Assembly: GCA_024305745.1 (NCBI GenBank)
Contig: JAHRBS010000006.1
Coordinates: forward strand, 1,366,501-1,430,500
DNA from: Polyporus tsugae
Lineage: Eukaryota > Basidiomycota > Agaricomycetes > Polyporales > Polyporaceae
DNA length: 64,000 nucleotides
Reading direction: 5' to 3'
The notes below the pieces were generated by a model that worked only from the letters and a program-made list of their open reading frames with translations, was not told the origin of the DNA and made no database searches. Every line of letters starts with the position of its first letter. The first letter of the stretch is position 1. Positions 42,672 through 53,653 of this stretch are shown one piece after another. Made by a program: the position numbers and the translations under genes.

Positions 42672-45600
42672 TTAGGCGGAATAGGAGTCGCTGCTCGAAG
42701 AGAACAACTTGGATGCCCTGCGTAACAGGCCACGGTCAACCGAAGGACATGGCTAAACAAGACACGCAATACTTACGCATACGTCCAGAGGTTTTGCGGG
42801 TTGTTGTAGGTCTCGGTCGTGTACGGGAACCTGACTGAAATGCCAGGATCAATCAGGGTGCGGCGAAGAAAAGATTGTATGAGGACTTACAGCGTGCAGG
42901 CTCGGACTTGTACTCTGTGGAACGGCGTCAGCCAGGCACGACCTAACGACTCCCTGAACAGAAGACTCACCAATCGGCGTTGCCTCATCGAGGAAGCTGT
43001 ACGCTGCACAAAAACGACTGTAAGATTACTATTCAGGATGCACGTTCCAAGAGTTATACCAATGCGCCAGTTGTGACTGAATGAAGAAGTATTAGTTAAG
43101 CAATCCGTTACACGGGGTCTGTGAGTATCGTCTCACCGGATGTTTGCGTTCACGAGCCTGAAAACACAACAGTTAGTACTTCACCTTCCTTGGCCCGAAC
43201 ACGGACACTCACAGGTCGGGAGGAGCAAGAGGGTCCTACGGGCTTTGTGTCAGCACCATCAGTTCTGAGAAAATTGTGTAATTAACATACATCCTTGAGG
43301 TTCGCCGTCTTGATCTCCGAATCGAGGTCGAACCATTCTAGAACCTGGTTACCGGCCATGCCTAGCGGACACCATGCACGATTAGACACGTCGGCATGCA
43401 GACGGGAAGGCACGACACGTACCCTTGTACTGGAAGTGGGATCCAGGGCTTCCACCGAAGTTGGCAATGGCCGTGTTGTGGCGCTCGTTCATGAGGGTGG
43501 TGAACATCGCGCAAGTCGAAGCACAGTTGGCGTTACCAACTAGATCGAAAGGGTCAGAGTGGATCGTTCGATCTAGAGGAGATTGCCGCGCTCACCAATG
43601 GCGATCTTGCTGTATCCACGGCAAGTACGTCAGCTTCATTCAACTTGTTAAATGTGCAATGACGTACTCGAGTGCGAAGAAGGGCTCCTCTGGAATGTCG
43701 ACGACGAAAGTGTTCTCGCAAACATCCTATAGAAACTTCGTGTTACCATCTCCTCAAAGCGACGCGGAGAGACTTACGGCGAAGCGCTGGGACTCCGGGA
43801 ATTGCTTGCCGTTGATGTTCCTCGTGGTGGATGGCGTCATGTAGTTGTGCGTCAATGGCATTTGAGTGTCATTCAAAAATGCCCCTGCATAATGGCCATG
43901 ATCATCAGTTTCGCCCGTGACAGATGAGAGAGGATATCGAAGGGATACGCACAGTTGTCCGGGGTGTAGAACGAGATCGTGTCGTTGAGGCCGAGAGAGA
44001 TGACTGAGGCGAGAATCTTCTGCGCAAGCGGGCTCGCGCGCATGGTCGATTGGAATCCACTGCATCACACACGGCGGCGATTAATGATACTCGCATATAT
44101 GGTGAAGTAGAGGCACCTACGGGTTCTTGAAATCACCAAGGTTGTTCTTGCCAACGAGGAAGGCGTGGAGGAACTGACCGAGACAGACATATCCGCCTAT
44201 TCGCCCATCAGTACCCACAAAGGGAAAACCATCCACAAGGATGCGCACCGCCGTTGTTGGTCAGGTCAACGAGAAGCTGCGACACGCCTTTAGCCTTGAA
44301 CTCGGTGAAGGCGCTCTGGACATCGGTCATGAACCCGTTGGCGTCGGTCGGCTCGAACGAGCTAACGAACATCTGCGAGAGAATGCATCCACACATCAGC
44401 ACAAGAACACGCCTGAAAGCACAGCCCGTCCGTACCACACCGGTCTTGCCATCAGGCAGGATGTACGACTTGATGACGCCCTCGCTACCATTGAGCTTGG
44501 GGGCGGTCGGCTCGAACTGCGACGGGAGGCCGACCGAGACCTTCTGTTTGTCGATCCTGTTCGCTTTGGCGAGCTTGCGTGCCTTGTGAGGCGCCCTCAC
44601 CACGAGCTTCTGCATCTCCCCAGTGTTCTTGTAGTCGATGCCATTCGTCTGCGAGTTCGGGAGGCAGTTCTGCGCCCAGCTGAGCGTGCGATGCGCGCAC
44701 CACGTCCACATCCAGTCAGCATCATAGCCCGCAATGTATCACGTTCGACTCGACTCACAAATCCGCTCCGCTGGCAAACGCGGGGCCACTATAGCTAGTC
44801 AGGAATGGGATCTTGACCGTCTCGGACCGCGACGCGTTCACCGCATGGACCTTCATCGTGAGCGACTCCAGGTCTGGGAACACCGAGCCCGCGAGGTCGC
44901 CGAAGCGCTGCGAGTAGTCGGTGCCAGAAATCCGGTAGCTGCTGAACACGCTGTTCACGCGCACGCCGTGGTCGAGGTAGTTGCCAGACTGGGTGTGCGC
45001 GACGTGCTCGGCGTAGGTATAGGGATTCTTGCCCTCGATCTCGAGAACACGCGCGCCAGCGAGCCGCGCCCAGTCAAACTTCGCAGAGGCGTAGAAGTCG
45101 GTGAAGTTGCTGCCAAGGAGGGGGATGAACTCAGCGAGGTCGGGCACAACGAACACACCCTCAGCGCCGTTCTGCTCGAGCGTGACGACGGGCGCAGGGA
45201 GCAGGTTTTCGTACAGCCCATAACAGTTCGAGAGCCAGACTGGATACAGAGACCAAGCACGTATGCACAATTAATACCATTGGAGGAGGCGCATGTAGAG
45301 ATCAAATGCAAACGTACGCGTGTGCCCGTCGTTCAGCTGGTTCACGACGTTGTACAAGTCATGGTTGAAGTCGTAGTCCGTCTGGGCCGATCAATCCCGT
45401 CAGATTCAATTTCAACGTTAACTTTCAGCCCGCAGGGAGCGTTCGGCACTCAGGCCTAAGGACTCACCTTGTACTTGGTGGAGTTGATCCGCTGAAGCTG
45501 GGCCCGAATGTTGACCGTCGAGTCCTGGAATGGCGGGGGCGAGTTCAAGTAGTAGTCCTCGAACGTGTAGAAGTCGAACACGCGGTCGACGACGGTGAGC

Positions 45601-45788
45601 ACGTTCTGCCGGAGGGTCTCGTTGAATGGGAACGACTTGAGACATGCGAGCGCGTCCGCAGGCGGGACGAACGTCTTCCCCGCGACCTTGACACACGGGT
45701 CGGCCGCCGCGTTGGGCGCCGCGAGCGCAATTCTGCCATAACCGAGGAGTGCCACAAGAGCGGCGAAGCGACCAGTCGAGGGGACCAT
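42672..45788 (-). CDS. Secreted S41-family (CPAF-like) peptidase, copy B
   Basis: Same exon plan as copy A, including the 14-nt microexon; the protein is about 670 aa. It has a signal peptide (FAALVALLGYGRIALAA), GHTR and NANCASTCAM with the candidate catalytic Ser. Exon 1 shares a 176-bp stretch identical to copy A (45508-45683), whereas other exons differ at many positions (for example FADVCE versus FAENTFVVD-type changes after the LTHNYM block). The last exon runs SKLFSSSSDSYSA-stop, which may be the ancestral end. Substrate unknown. Confidence 0.8.
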
Positions 45789-47042
45789 GGTGCGAGCTTG
45801 GCCGAGTACGAGCGGGCGGAGACGGCAGGCTAGCCTCGAGAGTCAAGCCGGGGAGAGGGGCTGGAGTTGACGTAGAAACGGGCGAACTTGACCGTCTGCC
45901 ATTTATCTACACGCGATGACGGAGCAAAGCATGCTCCGGCTCTGGGCACCATCACCCAGTCGCAGTTGCTGGGCTCGGATGGGCGATGTTTGTCACTTTG
46001 TGCAGACGACGGGGACGGGCCCGGGTAAGAATAGCCTGATCACTCTGCCTTGTTGTGAAGGAGCAGCAGGGAGCAGCGTCCCTGAGATGACAGGACCATG
46101 TGGGACAAGGCAGGGTTGAGGTGCATGAAAAATCGGGACTTGATGGGATGTCGACGAACGACTCAAGGCGTCAAGTGAGCAGACGTGTCCATGCTGTGCT
46201 ATTTCTTTCTCGTTGCTGGGCAGTGGGTGCCGCGGTTTCGGTTGTGCGATGACAACGCGATGACGTGAAAAGATGACCTTGAATCCTGCCACGAAGCCTC
46301 AACCTGTTTACAAGAAAGGTAAACAGGCATACAGGCTGCTCAGCGCTCAACTCTCGGTGGAAGGCCAGAGCCTTCTGCGTCTCGTTTACGCCGATAATTT
46401 TTGCATGTTCGCCGTCACAGCTAGTGCTGATGGCTGTGGCCAGGGCCAAATGATGGCAACAGCACATTGGCCACGGTGTATGTGAATATGACATATGTAG
46501 CGTCTGTCAGTGTCATATTCAATTTGGTGTTGCTCAGATACGCTTCATATGGTATCTACATAATCTAGTCTCAATTGTCACAGACTCCTGGTCAACGAAC
46601 ACTCACCCCGGAAGCCTGGGAGTCCGCACGTATTGTACACTTACGTGTGAATGCGTACTTACCCCATTCTTGTCTGTAGGGCAGCCAGCCACGGAATCCA
46701 AGCAAGAGGAGATATAAGGTCAAACTAGAGAGGGCGTCCGAGTGATCTTATAAGCATATATACACCAGGCGTTCACCGTGACCGACAGCCGCACCTGCTC
46801 TATGCACCCTGGAGGCCAAATTCGAAGGGTGAGTGAGTACCATCGGTGGCTCAGTACCTGTTTAATTACAACCCAGGATGAAGTGGGAGGACAATTGAGG
46901 AGCCAAAAAAAGACGGTCAGTAAATAGGGGTTGAACGTTGAACGTTAAGCCTGGCAACTACTAGTACTAGACGTCATTGATCTTAGCCCCTCGCTGAGCC
47001 TCGCTCTCCCTCAATCCACCAACACTCAATCGCAACTCGCCA
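45789..47042. promoter_or_regulatory. Divergent promoter region of S41 peptidase B and NTPase B
   Basis: On the minus strand GATAAATGG (45907-45899) sits 111 nt before the peptidase start. On the plus strand CATATATACACC (46757 on) lies 280 nt before the NTPase start. No coding pattern in between. Confidence 0.45.
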
Positions 47043-48324
47043 ATGATGGCCGATGCTTCTGAGCCAGTTGTTGCACTTGCGAGACAGCTCTACAATGACG
47101 CCTGGGGAAAGGAGTGGCCGTACAAATCCTCGGGCACGGTCTCTATGGAAGATATCTCGCCGGGCGAACCTGACATACTGCGGCCAAACGCCTTCGGGGA
47201 CGACGACGATCGCGTTAACCCTGCCGACGACCCCGACGACGAGAACAGCGCGTTTCCGACCGAGTGGGAGTACACCTGTCTGCACAAGATGGACTCGGTC
47301 GCGATGGCGTGTGGTGGAGACGGAGTCATTGCAGTCCAGGACGTCCTCGTCGTCCGTCCCGAATACATCTGGCTCGAGGAGACCATCGAGTCGGGTTACT
47401 TGGCCTCTGCGAACGCGGTGATGGTCACCGGCCAGCCCGGTGTTGGTTCGTGACATTGCCAGTGTCGTTTCGTGTGGACTATGCATCCACTAACGCGCGT
47501 GCAGGCAAGACGGTGTTCCTGCTGTACCTGCTCCTCTCCCGTCTCAGGCGCCAACTCCCTACTGTAATCCAGCTCTCGTCTTCCATGATTGTCGCATTCA
47601 ACGACCGCGGAGTGTTCGTCGAGCCTTCAGATACCTTCATGAACCTGAGGGGCTACTTGGCTCTCATGGACTCGAACTCGGACTCCGTCAGCCCATCAGG
47701 GGCCTTCCAGTGGTCGCAGCCACGCATCATCCAGACCGCTCCGCCTCAGACCAATAAATGGGGGCGGTGGGCCAGGGAGTCTTCTGCAGAAGTCGTGATC
47801 TCAGCGCTGCCGACGCCGCTCGAGATAGGGGCTGTCGTGTGAGTCCTCTTCTTCAAGATACACTTGTGGCCCAAGCTCAGGACGCACAACACGTTCACAG
47901 AAAGGCGTCCGGGCTGGATTGCGCCCAGGTCGGCCGTCTCGTCGAGAAGTGGGGCCCATGTACACGCACAATCATCGAGCTCATTGGTGGCGACGGGACC
48001 CTTGCGTCTCGCGAGCAGGCTTTGTTCACGAAAGCCGAGTTGGCAGCGGTGAACGCGCGCCAACACACTGATACATTCTCCGCGATGGATCCGCTGCAGA
48101 GGGCGCATAGCGTCGGCACCACCTTGACTTTCATCCACCCGCGTCGTCCTCGAGACCCGACGAACGCGGTCTTGCATTCTGCAAGCTGCTTCTCCTACAT
48201 GCCTACCGCTAACCTTGGTGACATCTTCCACAAAGAAGTGCGAAAGCTTGTGAATCCCGACCCCCTGGCAGGTCCTTTTCCTGTACTCCAAGGCCCTCAG
48301 TATGTGTTTAAAAGCGTGGGGTAG
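47043..48324 (+). CDS. P-loop NTPase, CR-effector/STAND-like, copy B (intact)
   Basis: Three exons (47043-47445, 47505-47838, 47901-48324) give 386 aa. The start is one of two adjacent ATGs. Residues 1-130 are acidic (AFGDDDDRVNP) and end with PEYIWLEETIESGYLASA. Walker A is GQPGVGKT, followed by a hydrophobic helix (VFLLYLLLSRLRRQLPTV). A Walker B of the usual hhhhD/E type is not obvious. The arrangement recalls the NTPase module of Crinkler/RHS-type (CR) proteins of fungi, in which such a domain precedes a nuclease or kinase toxin domain; none can be recognised in the last 150 aa. Function is unassigned. Confidence 0.7.
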
Positions 48325-48784
48325 GTGAGAGGAGCATAGGTGACGAATGGTTTACCGTGTACCGTGTACTATAGTCGGTGTCAATGGAACAAACCTCAGA
48401 GCTTTTCTTGCCACCATGTCGGTACTCCCCTTCGCGCTTCGCCCCCCTCCCCGTAGATCGTCCCTCAGTTTGCAGTAGTATCTGACATAGGGCATTGCCC
48501 TGCAGCGCATAATAAACATAAACTCAGAGGGAAAAAAACACCTCAGAGCGCGGGCAGCAGACGTCGACAAAGTACACGTCCGATGTTCAAAACCTTGCAT
48601 AGATTGTGGGCTAGACCTCCAGAAAGGAAAGCATAATGACTATACAGCAGAGTGGTGAGTATGACCGTCCGAGCGAAATAATACATCCGGATAGACCAGA
48701 ATCCCGAAAATCCCGAGAACAAAGAGTGGTGCACACCAACATTACCACATCAACACCAAGGCAGCAACGCAGAGATACTAGCGA
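48325..48784. other. Spacer between convergent genes
   Basis: The duplicated 3' flank of the NTPase ends near 48400. Nothing else recognised. Confidence 0.4.
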
Positions 48785-50593
48785 CTACGTCCCTCCAGGT
48801 CCGCGGTCAGACCGCGAGCGCGCCATGTGGTTGTCCGACCACGAGCGCGACAGGAGGTCCAACAGCGACCCGGACGAGCGTAGACGCGGCCGCGGGCACT
48901 CGACTGAGGCCGAGGGCCCGGGCGATAGTCGGTCGGACGCTGCATTTCCCTGACCCGGAGTCTGAGAAGGCAAACCGGAGACAGAGCCACCGCGGTTGCG
49001 CGTGCTCCGTTCTTGCGAATGGGAGTGCGAGTGCGCGTGGAAGAGCGACATGAGCCCGAATCGCCTGCGAGGGGACTCGGCGCCGTTGGTGGGACTTGGA
49101 GGACTTGATGAGCCGGGACGGCTGTCGGGGCTTGCAGGCGTCGATGGTGTACCGGTGGAGGGGCTGAGCGCACGGGGAGAGCCAAGGGCGCTCAATGCCG
49201 GAGATGCGGGCCCATGCAAATCTGGCGTGCTCATGGACATCACGGCTTCGTAAGACGGCACTTCATCCGGGTACGGCATCGGCCGTGCTCCCGGCGACGG
49301 TGACATGCGTCCAGCGGGAGAAATAGGGATGGGAGACGTTGCGGAAATAAGACTGATTACACAGCTCTGAGCGGGATTGAGAGCGAAGTTGCTGACCGTC
49401 GGACTTGCCGCGGGACTGAGATGTTGTGTGATGCCCGGATTCGCAGGTGGGGGTGGGCTGGGAATGGAATTTGGGACACCATTTGCAAGACTTGGGCCGT
49501 CTTCTTCGACGGGAGTCATCACCGTGATCGGAATTTCGTCCTCAAGATCCTCGGTCCCGCTAAAGAGTGATAGATTATGTCACTGGTCAGTAAAGGCAGA
49601 AGGCACATGTGATGCGAGCAAGGAAGGCAATGGCGTGATGACTTTCGTATCTTGGCGCTTACCAGGCCAATGTGAATGCACGACGAATTTGTCGGTTTTG
49701 GTTGAGCAGGGGAAGGATTTACAAGGTGGGGTAGCTCTCGTGTGAAAGCAAACCAAGAGAGATGATGGGATGCCAATACATCCCCGGAAAGCACACGACA
49801 CCAGTCGCAAGATAGCAACAGATGCGAGATGCACACACTGATACAGCATACACCACACCCCGCAGACTCACGAGAGGACAATTAAAACGCACCGATCGAT
49901 AACAACTTCGGACTCTCCTGGCTCCTTGGTGTAGATCGGCAGCGTGTGCGTCGACCCCAAGCTACTACTGCGCCGCGCCTGCCTAGGACGGCTCTCCCGT
50001 CCACGAGCAGCATTTGAAGAACCATCTCCCCCAGGCGTCGCCCCAGCAGTCGACGGGCGAGCGACACGGCCAGAACGCGAGCGACCCGGAGAAGGACTAG
50101 CCGCAGAAGCCCCAGCAGTGTTCGGCCGGTGGGTGCTATCTGCGGTAAGCCTGGGGGACCTGCTGCCGCTGGAGCCGGAGCTGGAGCCGAGGAGTTGCTC
50201 GGCCGTAAGCACCAACGCTTGGCCGCTCCGCGCGCGCTGCTTGGCGGCCTGGAGCGTACGCATAGGCAAGCCTGTCCTGAGGACCTCATCTGCAGTGCGG
50301 TTCGGCGCGGCCGGCACGCGGTGCGGGGAGGGGGAGGGTGCTGGATGGGGGCGTGCAGGAGACCTCACGGCGCTCCGAGACGAATGCGAAGACGCGGCGC
50401 TGCTTGAGCTTGAGCCTCCTCGGGCGGCGGGAGCAATTGTGAGGCTGGGCCCTAGGAGCTGCTCGACGGTGATCACTTTCGGAGCATGCTTCGGGGGCTT
50501 GTACGGGCGAGCGGGGGTGAGATCTGCGCCGAGGAGCTGATCGGCGGTGAGCTCGACTCTTGTGACCCGAGATCTGCTGGGCCCTGCGGACAT
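48785..50593 (-). CDS. Disordered protein with repeated LTA(D/E)QLLG motif, soluble paralogue
   Basis: Two exons (50593-49893, 49559-48785) give 491 aa. They are joined over a 333-nt intron at the same place as in the paralogue at 53654-56764. Exon 1 carries three to four copies of a short motif: ELTADQLLG, VITVEQLLG, NRTADEVLR, VLTAEQLLG. The paralogue has one (ELTADQLV). The shared core is STHTLPIYTKEPGESEVVI, then EDEIPITVMTP. The rest is Ser/Pro-rich. No signal peptide or membrane segment is found downstream of the chosen Met at 50593; the upstream open frame has an unlikely composition. The function is unknown. Confidence 0.6.
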
Positions 50594-51876
50594 GCTCGGG
50601 CGACGTGAGACGAGAAGGGGCGGTCGTGTGAGACGTCGATATTCGCTGGGTGTGGCAATGGCGGGGATGCGCGGGGAGTGTGGACGGTGAGATGGCGGGA
50701 TCAGGGCAAGGAGAGGCGGGCAAGAGCAGGCAAGAGCATGCGGGAGGGCGTGAACATGAATGACGCGCACGCGCCATCCCCGATCACTAGCCGATCGGTT
50801 AGATTTTTCCTTGGCAAAGCTGTGCGTTCCCCATCCACTCTCCACCAGAACCTTCGTACGCCATACTGTGGTGGCCACAAAGGACAGTTGCGCTTCGAAC
50901 TGCACCGGAGCACCCGCGAATGACCAGCGAAGTGCCTCGATCTTGACGTGACCGTTTCTTCCCCGCAACAACACCGGTCTGGCTCCTTGAGTGGCCATAG
51001 CAAGGGTCAAGATGGACCAGATGTTGTGCCGCGTCGCAGTGTGGCCAATTGAAGGTCGGCGGCATACGTCGGTCTTGGCTGCTGAGGAGAGCTTGGCTTA
51101 CAAGGGCATTCCGTTCGACCGACAACTCTCCGATATGGCTACTACCAAACCACAGAACAAGAAGCCTGTCCCAGCATCGGCCCCATGCGCCATATGTGCA
51201 CACCAAAAGTGATGGTGCGAACTCATACAACTCCACATGGTGCCCCAAGATGACTTACACCTGCATGTTCTCCGACCGCCGCTGACAACTAGCACCCAAT
51301 TACACTATTTTTATGACCTAAGCAATCCGACGCTCTCTCGAGACTCGAGGAATTTGGCTTAGATTTGGTGCACTCGGCTGAACCATGAAAACTTTGAATC
51401 GATCCCACTGAATAATGGGGGAAAAGCGGTCATACCCAAACCATCACCACCATGGTGTTCAACGTGTCCAAGACGAACACTACTGAGTGTTATATGCCGT
51501 ACTAACCCGGCCTTGTCTTCGTGACTGTAAGTGTAAATGCCCTGAACCGGGCATGTGTCATTCATTTTTCGTCTTCTAGCCTACTACGCGATTAGAAGCT
51601 CGGTGATCTGACCGCACACTTGCCTCATTTCCACTCGGACCCTTGAACCTGTCAATGGTTTTACACCAGGCGCACCAGGGAATGGTCAACGTGTCATTGA
51701 CAAGGCTGACAGCCGTGTACAAGGTTTCGACATCCTCATACATCTTTCAAGCTTCCTTGTCAGAACTCAACCACCATGCTGTATGCGGCCGTGCGCGGTG
51801 AGTACCCGCAGTGGCTCCTCACTTCTTAAACCAGGGACCGTACACATCCTTGCATCCACCCCTCACTTCCCCAGCC
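50594..51876. promoter_or_regulatory. Divergent promoter region
   Basis: 1.28 kb between two genes transcribed outward (disordered protein and 326-aa helical protein). No coding pattern with start or splice support. Confidence 0.4.
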
Positions 51877-52964
51877 ATGGCAGACTACAGGCCATTGATT
51901 GTTGCGGACGTCCAGCGGTCTGTCGCCGGTGTGAACAACATCATCGCCACACTGGGGCGCGATGCCCCCCTCACGTCAGATATCATCCAGATGAACTATC
52001 CCCAGGCCACCGTGGATGAGTTCCTCAGAAACAGCCAGGCCGTCATAGATGTGAGCGCCCTTACCCTGCACTCCATCCCACTCGCACTGACCAGGACCCC
52101 TTGCCAGAGTATCCGCTCAGCATCAGAGCGGGCGTCGAGCTGGTTGGCGGACACGGGCGACTGCATCTCCCGGAACCTCGATGAGGCGCGCCGCGTAGAG
52201 GACGCCGCCCGCGACACGTCGTGCCAGCTGCGTGAGGCCGAAGCGCACATAACCGCCACCGAAGAGAACATCCGCACGTCCGAGTTGAGCGTCCAGCACG
52301 CGCAGAAGAGCCTCGGGTCTGCCCGGTCCGCACTCGCGGATGCGCGAGATAGCATGGAGGGGGCGGAGAACAGGCACAGGGCGATTCACATTGGGGTGAG
52401 TGTGGGGCGCACGCGCACTGTTTCACTCGACTGATGAGGCGACAGTCCATGGTTGCGATGCTTTTTGTGCCCATCCTCGCATTTGGAGTCGCCGCGATCA
52501 ACATGAAGGCGATGTCGGACAACTTGGACGAGCACTGCGACGCGGTGAGGAGCCTCGAGGGCCAGCTTGCCGCCTCCACTGCCGAGCTCGACGCGCGCCG
52601 GGGTACCCTCGCTCAGCAGCAAGCCGAACGCGGACGGCTGGCGTCCAGTGTAGCGGGGCTCCGGACGCGCGCGAACGAGCTCGCCGCAGAGGGGCGCACA
52701 CTTGGCGAGGCGCGGGTGTCGCTGGCGGAGCTATCGAGGTGCATCAATGATTGCTTGCATGCCGTGAACGCGGCGCTGAGCTGCTCGACGGCCATCGCGA
52801 CGATGTGTTCGATGAGGAACGTGGTGACTGGGATTCGAGGAGTTGTGGGTGGACTGGGGAGGGACGAGATGTTCGCGGGGCCCCTTGCCCTGTTGGACGA
52901 GGCTGCGTTTGGGGCGCTCGATCGGAGGGTTGCGACGATCCGGAGGAGCCAGTTGACTGTGTAG
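51877..52964 (+). CDS. 326-aa helical membrane-active-like protein, copy 1
   Basis: Three exons of 174, 288 and 519 nt (51877-52050, 52108-52395, 52446-52964). MADYRPLIVADVQRS starts the protein. Residues 60-154 form a long coiled coil, rich in Ala, Glu and Arg. A hydrophobic segment follows at about 156-172 (MVAMLFVPILAFGVAAI), then a second long coiled coil to about 255. A conserved tail ends it (CSMRNVVTGIRGVVGGLG, then FAGPLALLDEAAFGALD). Such a helix / hydrophobic tip / helix plan is shared by alpha-helical pore-forming proteins but also by simple membrane-anchored coiled coils. No family was recognised by sequence. Confidence 0.75.
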
Positions 52965-53653
52965 GATCTGCTTGCCAGCTGTGGTGGGGTCGCCTCATGA
53001 AAGGGTGGTTAGAAACTTTGAGGATGTTCCGGATATGGTCGCTCAGGATTGTACACACCTTCCCTTTGCTCCCCTCGCTACCCACGACATGTCGTCGTGT
53101 CCAGTGATTCAGGGAGTCGAGACAAGAATGCCCTTCATCCATGTTCAGCTGACAATTGTCGCGAGCGCATACCGTCAGCGCTCGTCTTCGGCCGCGGCGA
53201 TCGACTCGTGAAGTTATGTAAAAGGGTTGCCCACCGCGGTTTAATTGTTTCGTCCCACCATGGCAGTGTTCCTCCACACATATATGCGCCCGAAATCAAT
53301 CTAAAGACAGACACTGGCAGTGCCAAGGTACTAGTAGGCTCAGCGAGTGGGAGTAAGCGGATACGAATAAGTTACTACGATCAGGGGTGCCAATGGCCTA
53401 ACCTGGGCCTGACAATGACAAGAGTGCGATGTGTCACGCCAGTCGGTGCAGCGCCTCCTTCCCGACTCCCAGGCCACTGCCTTCCCCGCTCCCGGTGCCC
53501 TCAGAGTCCTCACCGCCGCTCAATCTTGCTCTCAGCCCGTTCTGCTCACGCCAGCTCTGTCTCCACCGTCGCTCAACCCCCGCTGACGACTGGCACTAGC
53601 AAGGTACTGCACACGACTGCTAGAGTCTGTAGACCGGCCACGGTCCCCTCCCC
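52965..53653 (+). promoter_or_regulatory. Spacer and promoter of the membrane protein gene
   Basis: Noncoding. A pyrimidine-rich stretch (53455-53580) precedes the start codon at 53654. Confidence 0.4.

Noticed and set aside
44734..45459. 241-codon open frame on the plus strand
   Set aside because: Antisense of S41 peptidase B, equivalent to the shadow in copy A.
50594..51010. N-terminal extension of the disordered-protein gene
   Set aside because: Open but Cys/His/Pro-rich without motif; the Met at 50593 directly precedes the first LTADQLLG unit.
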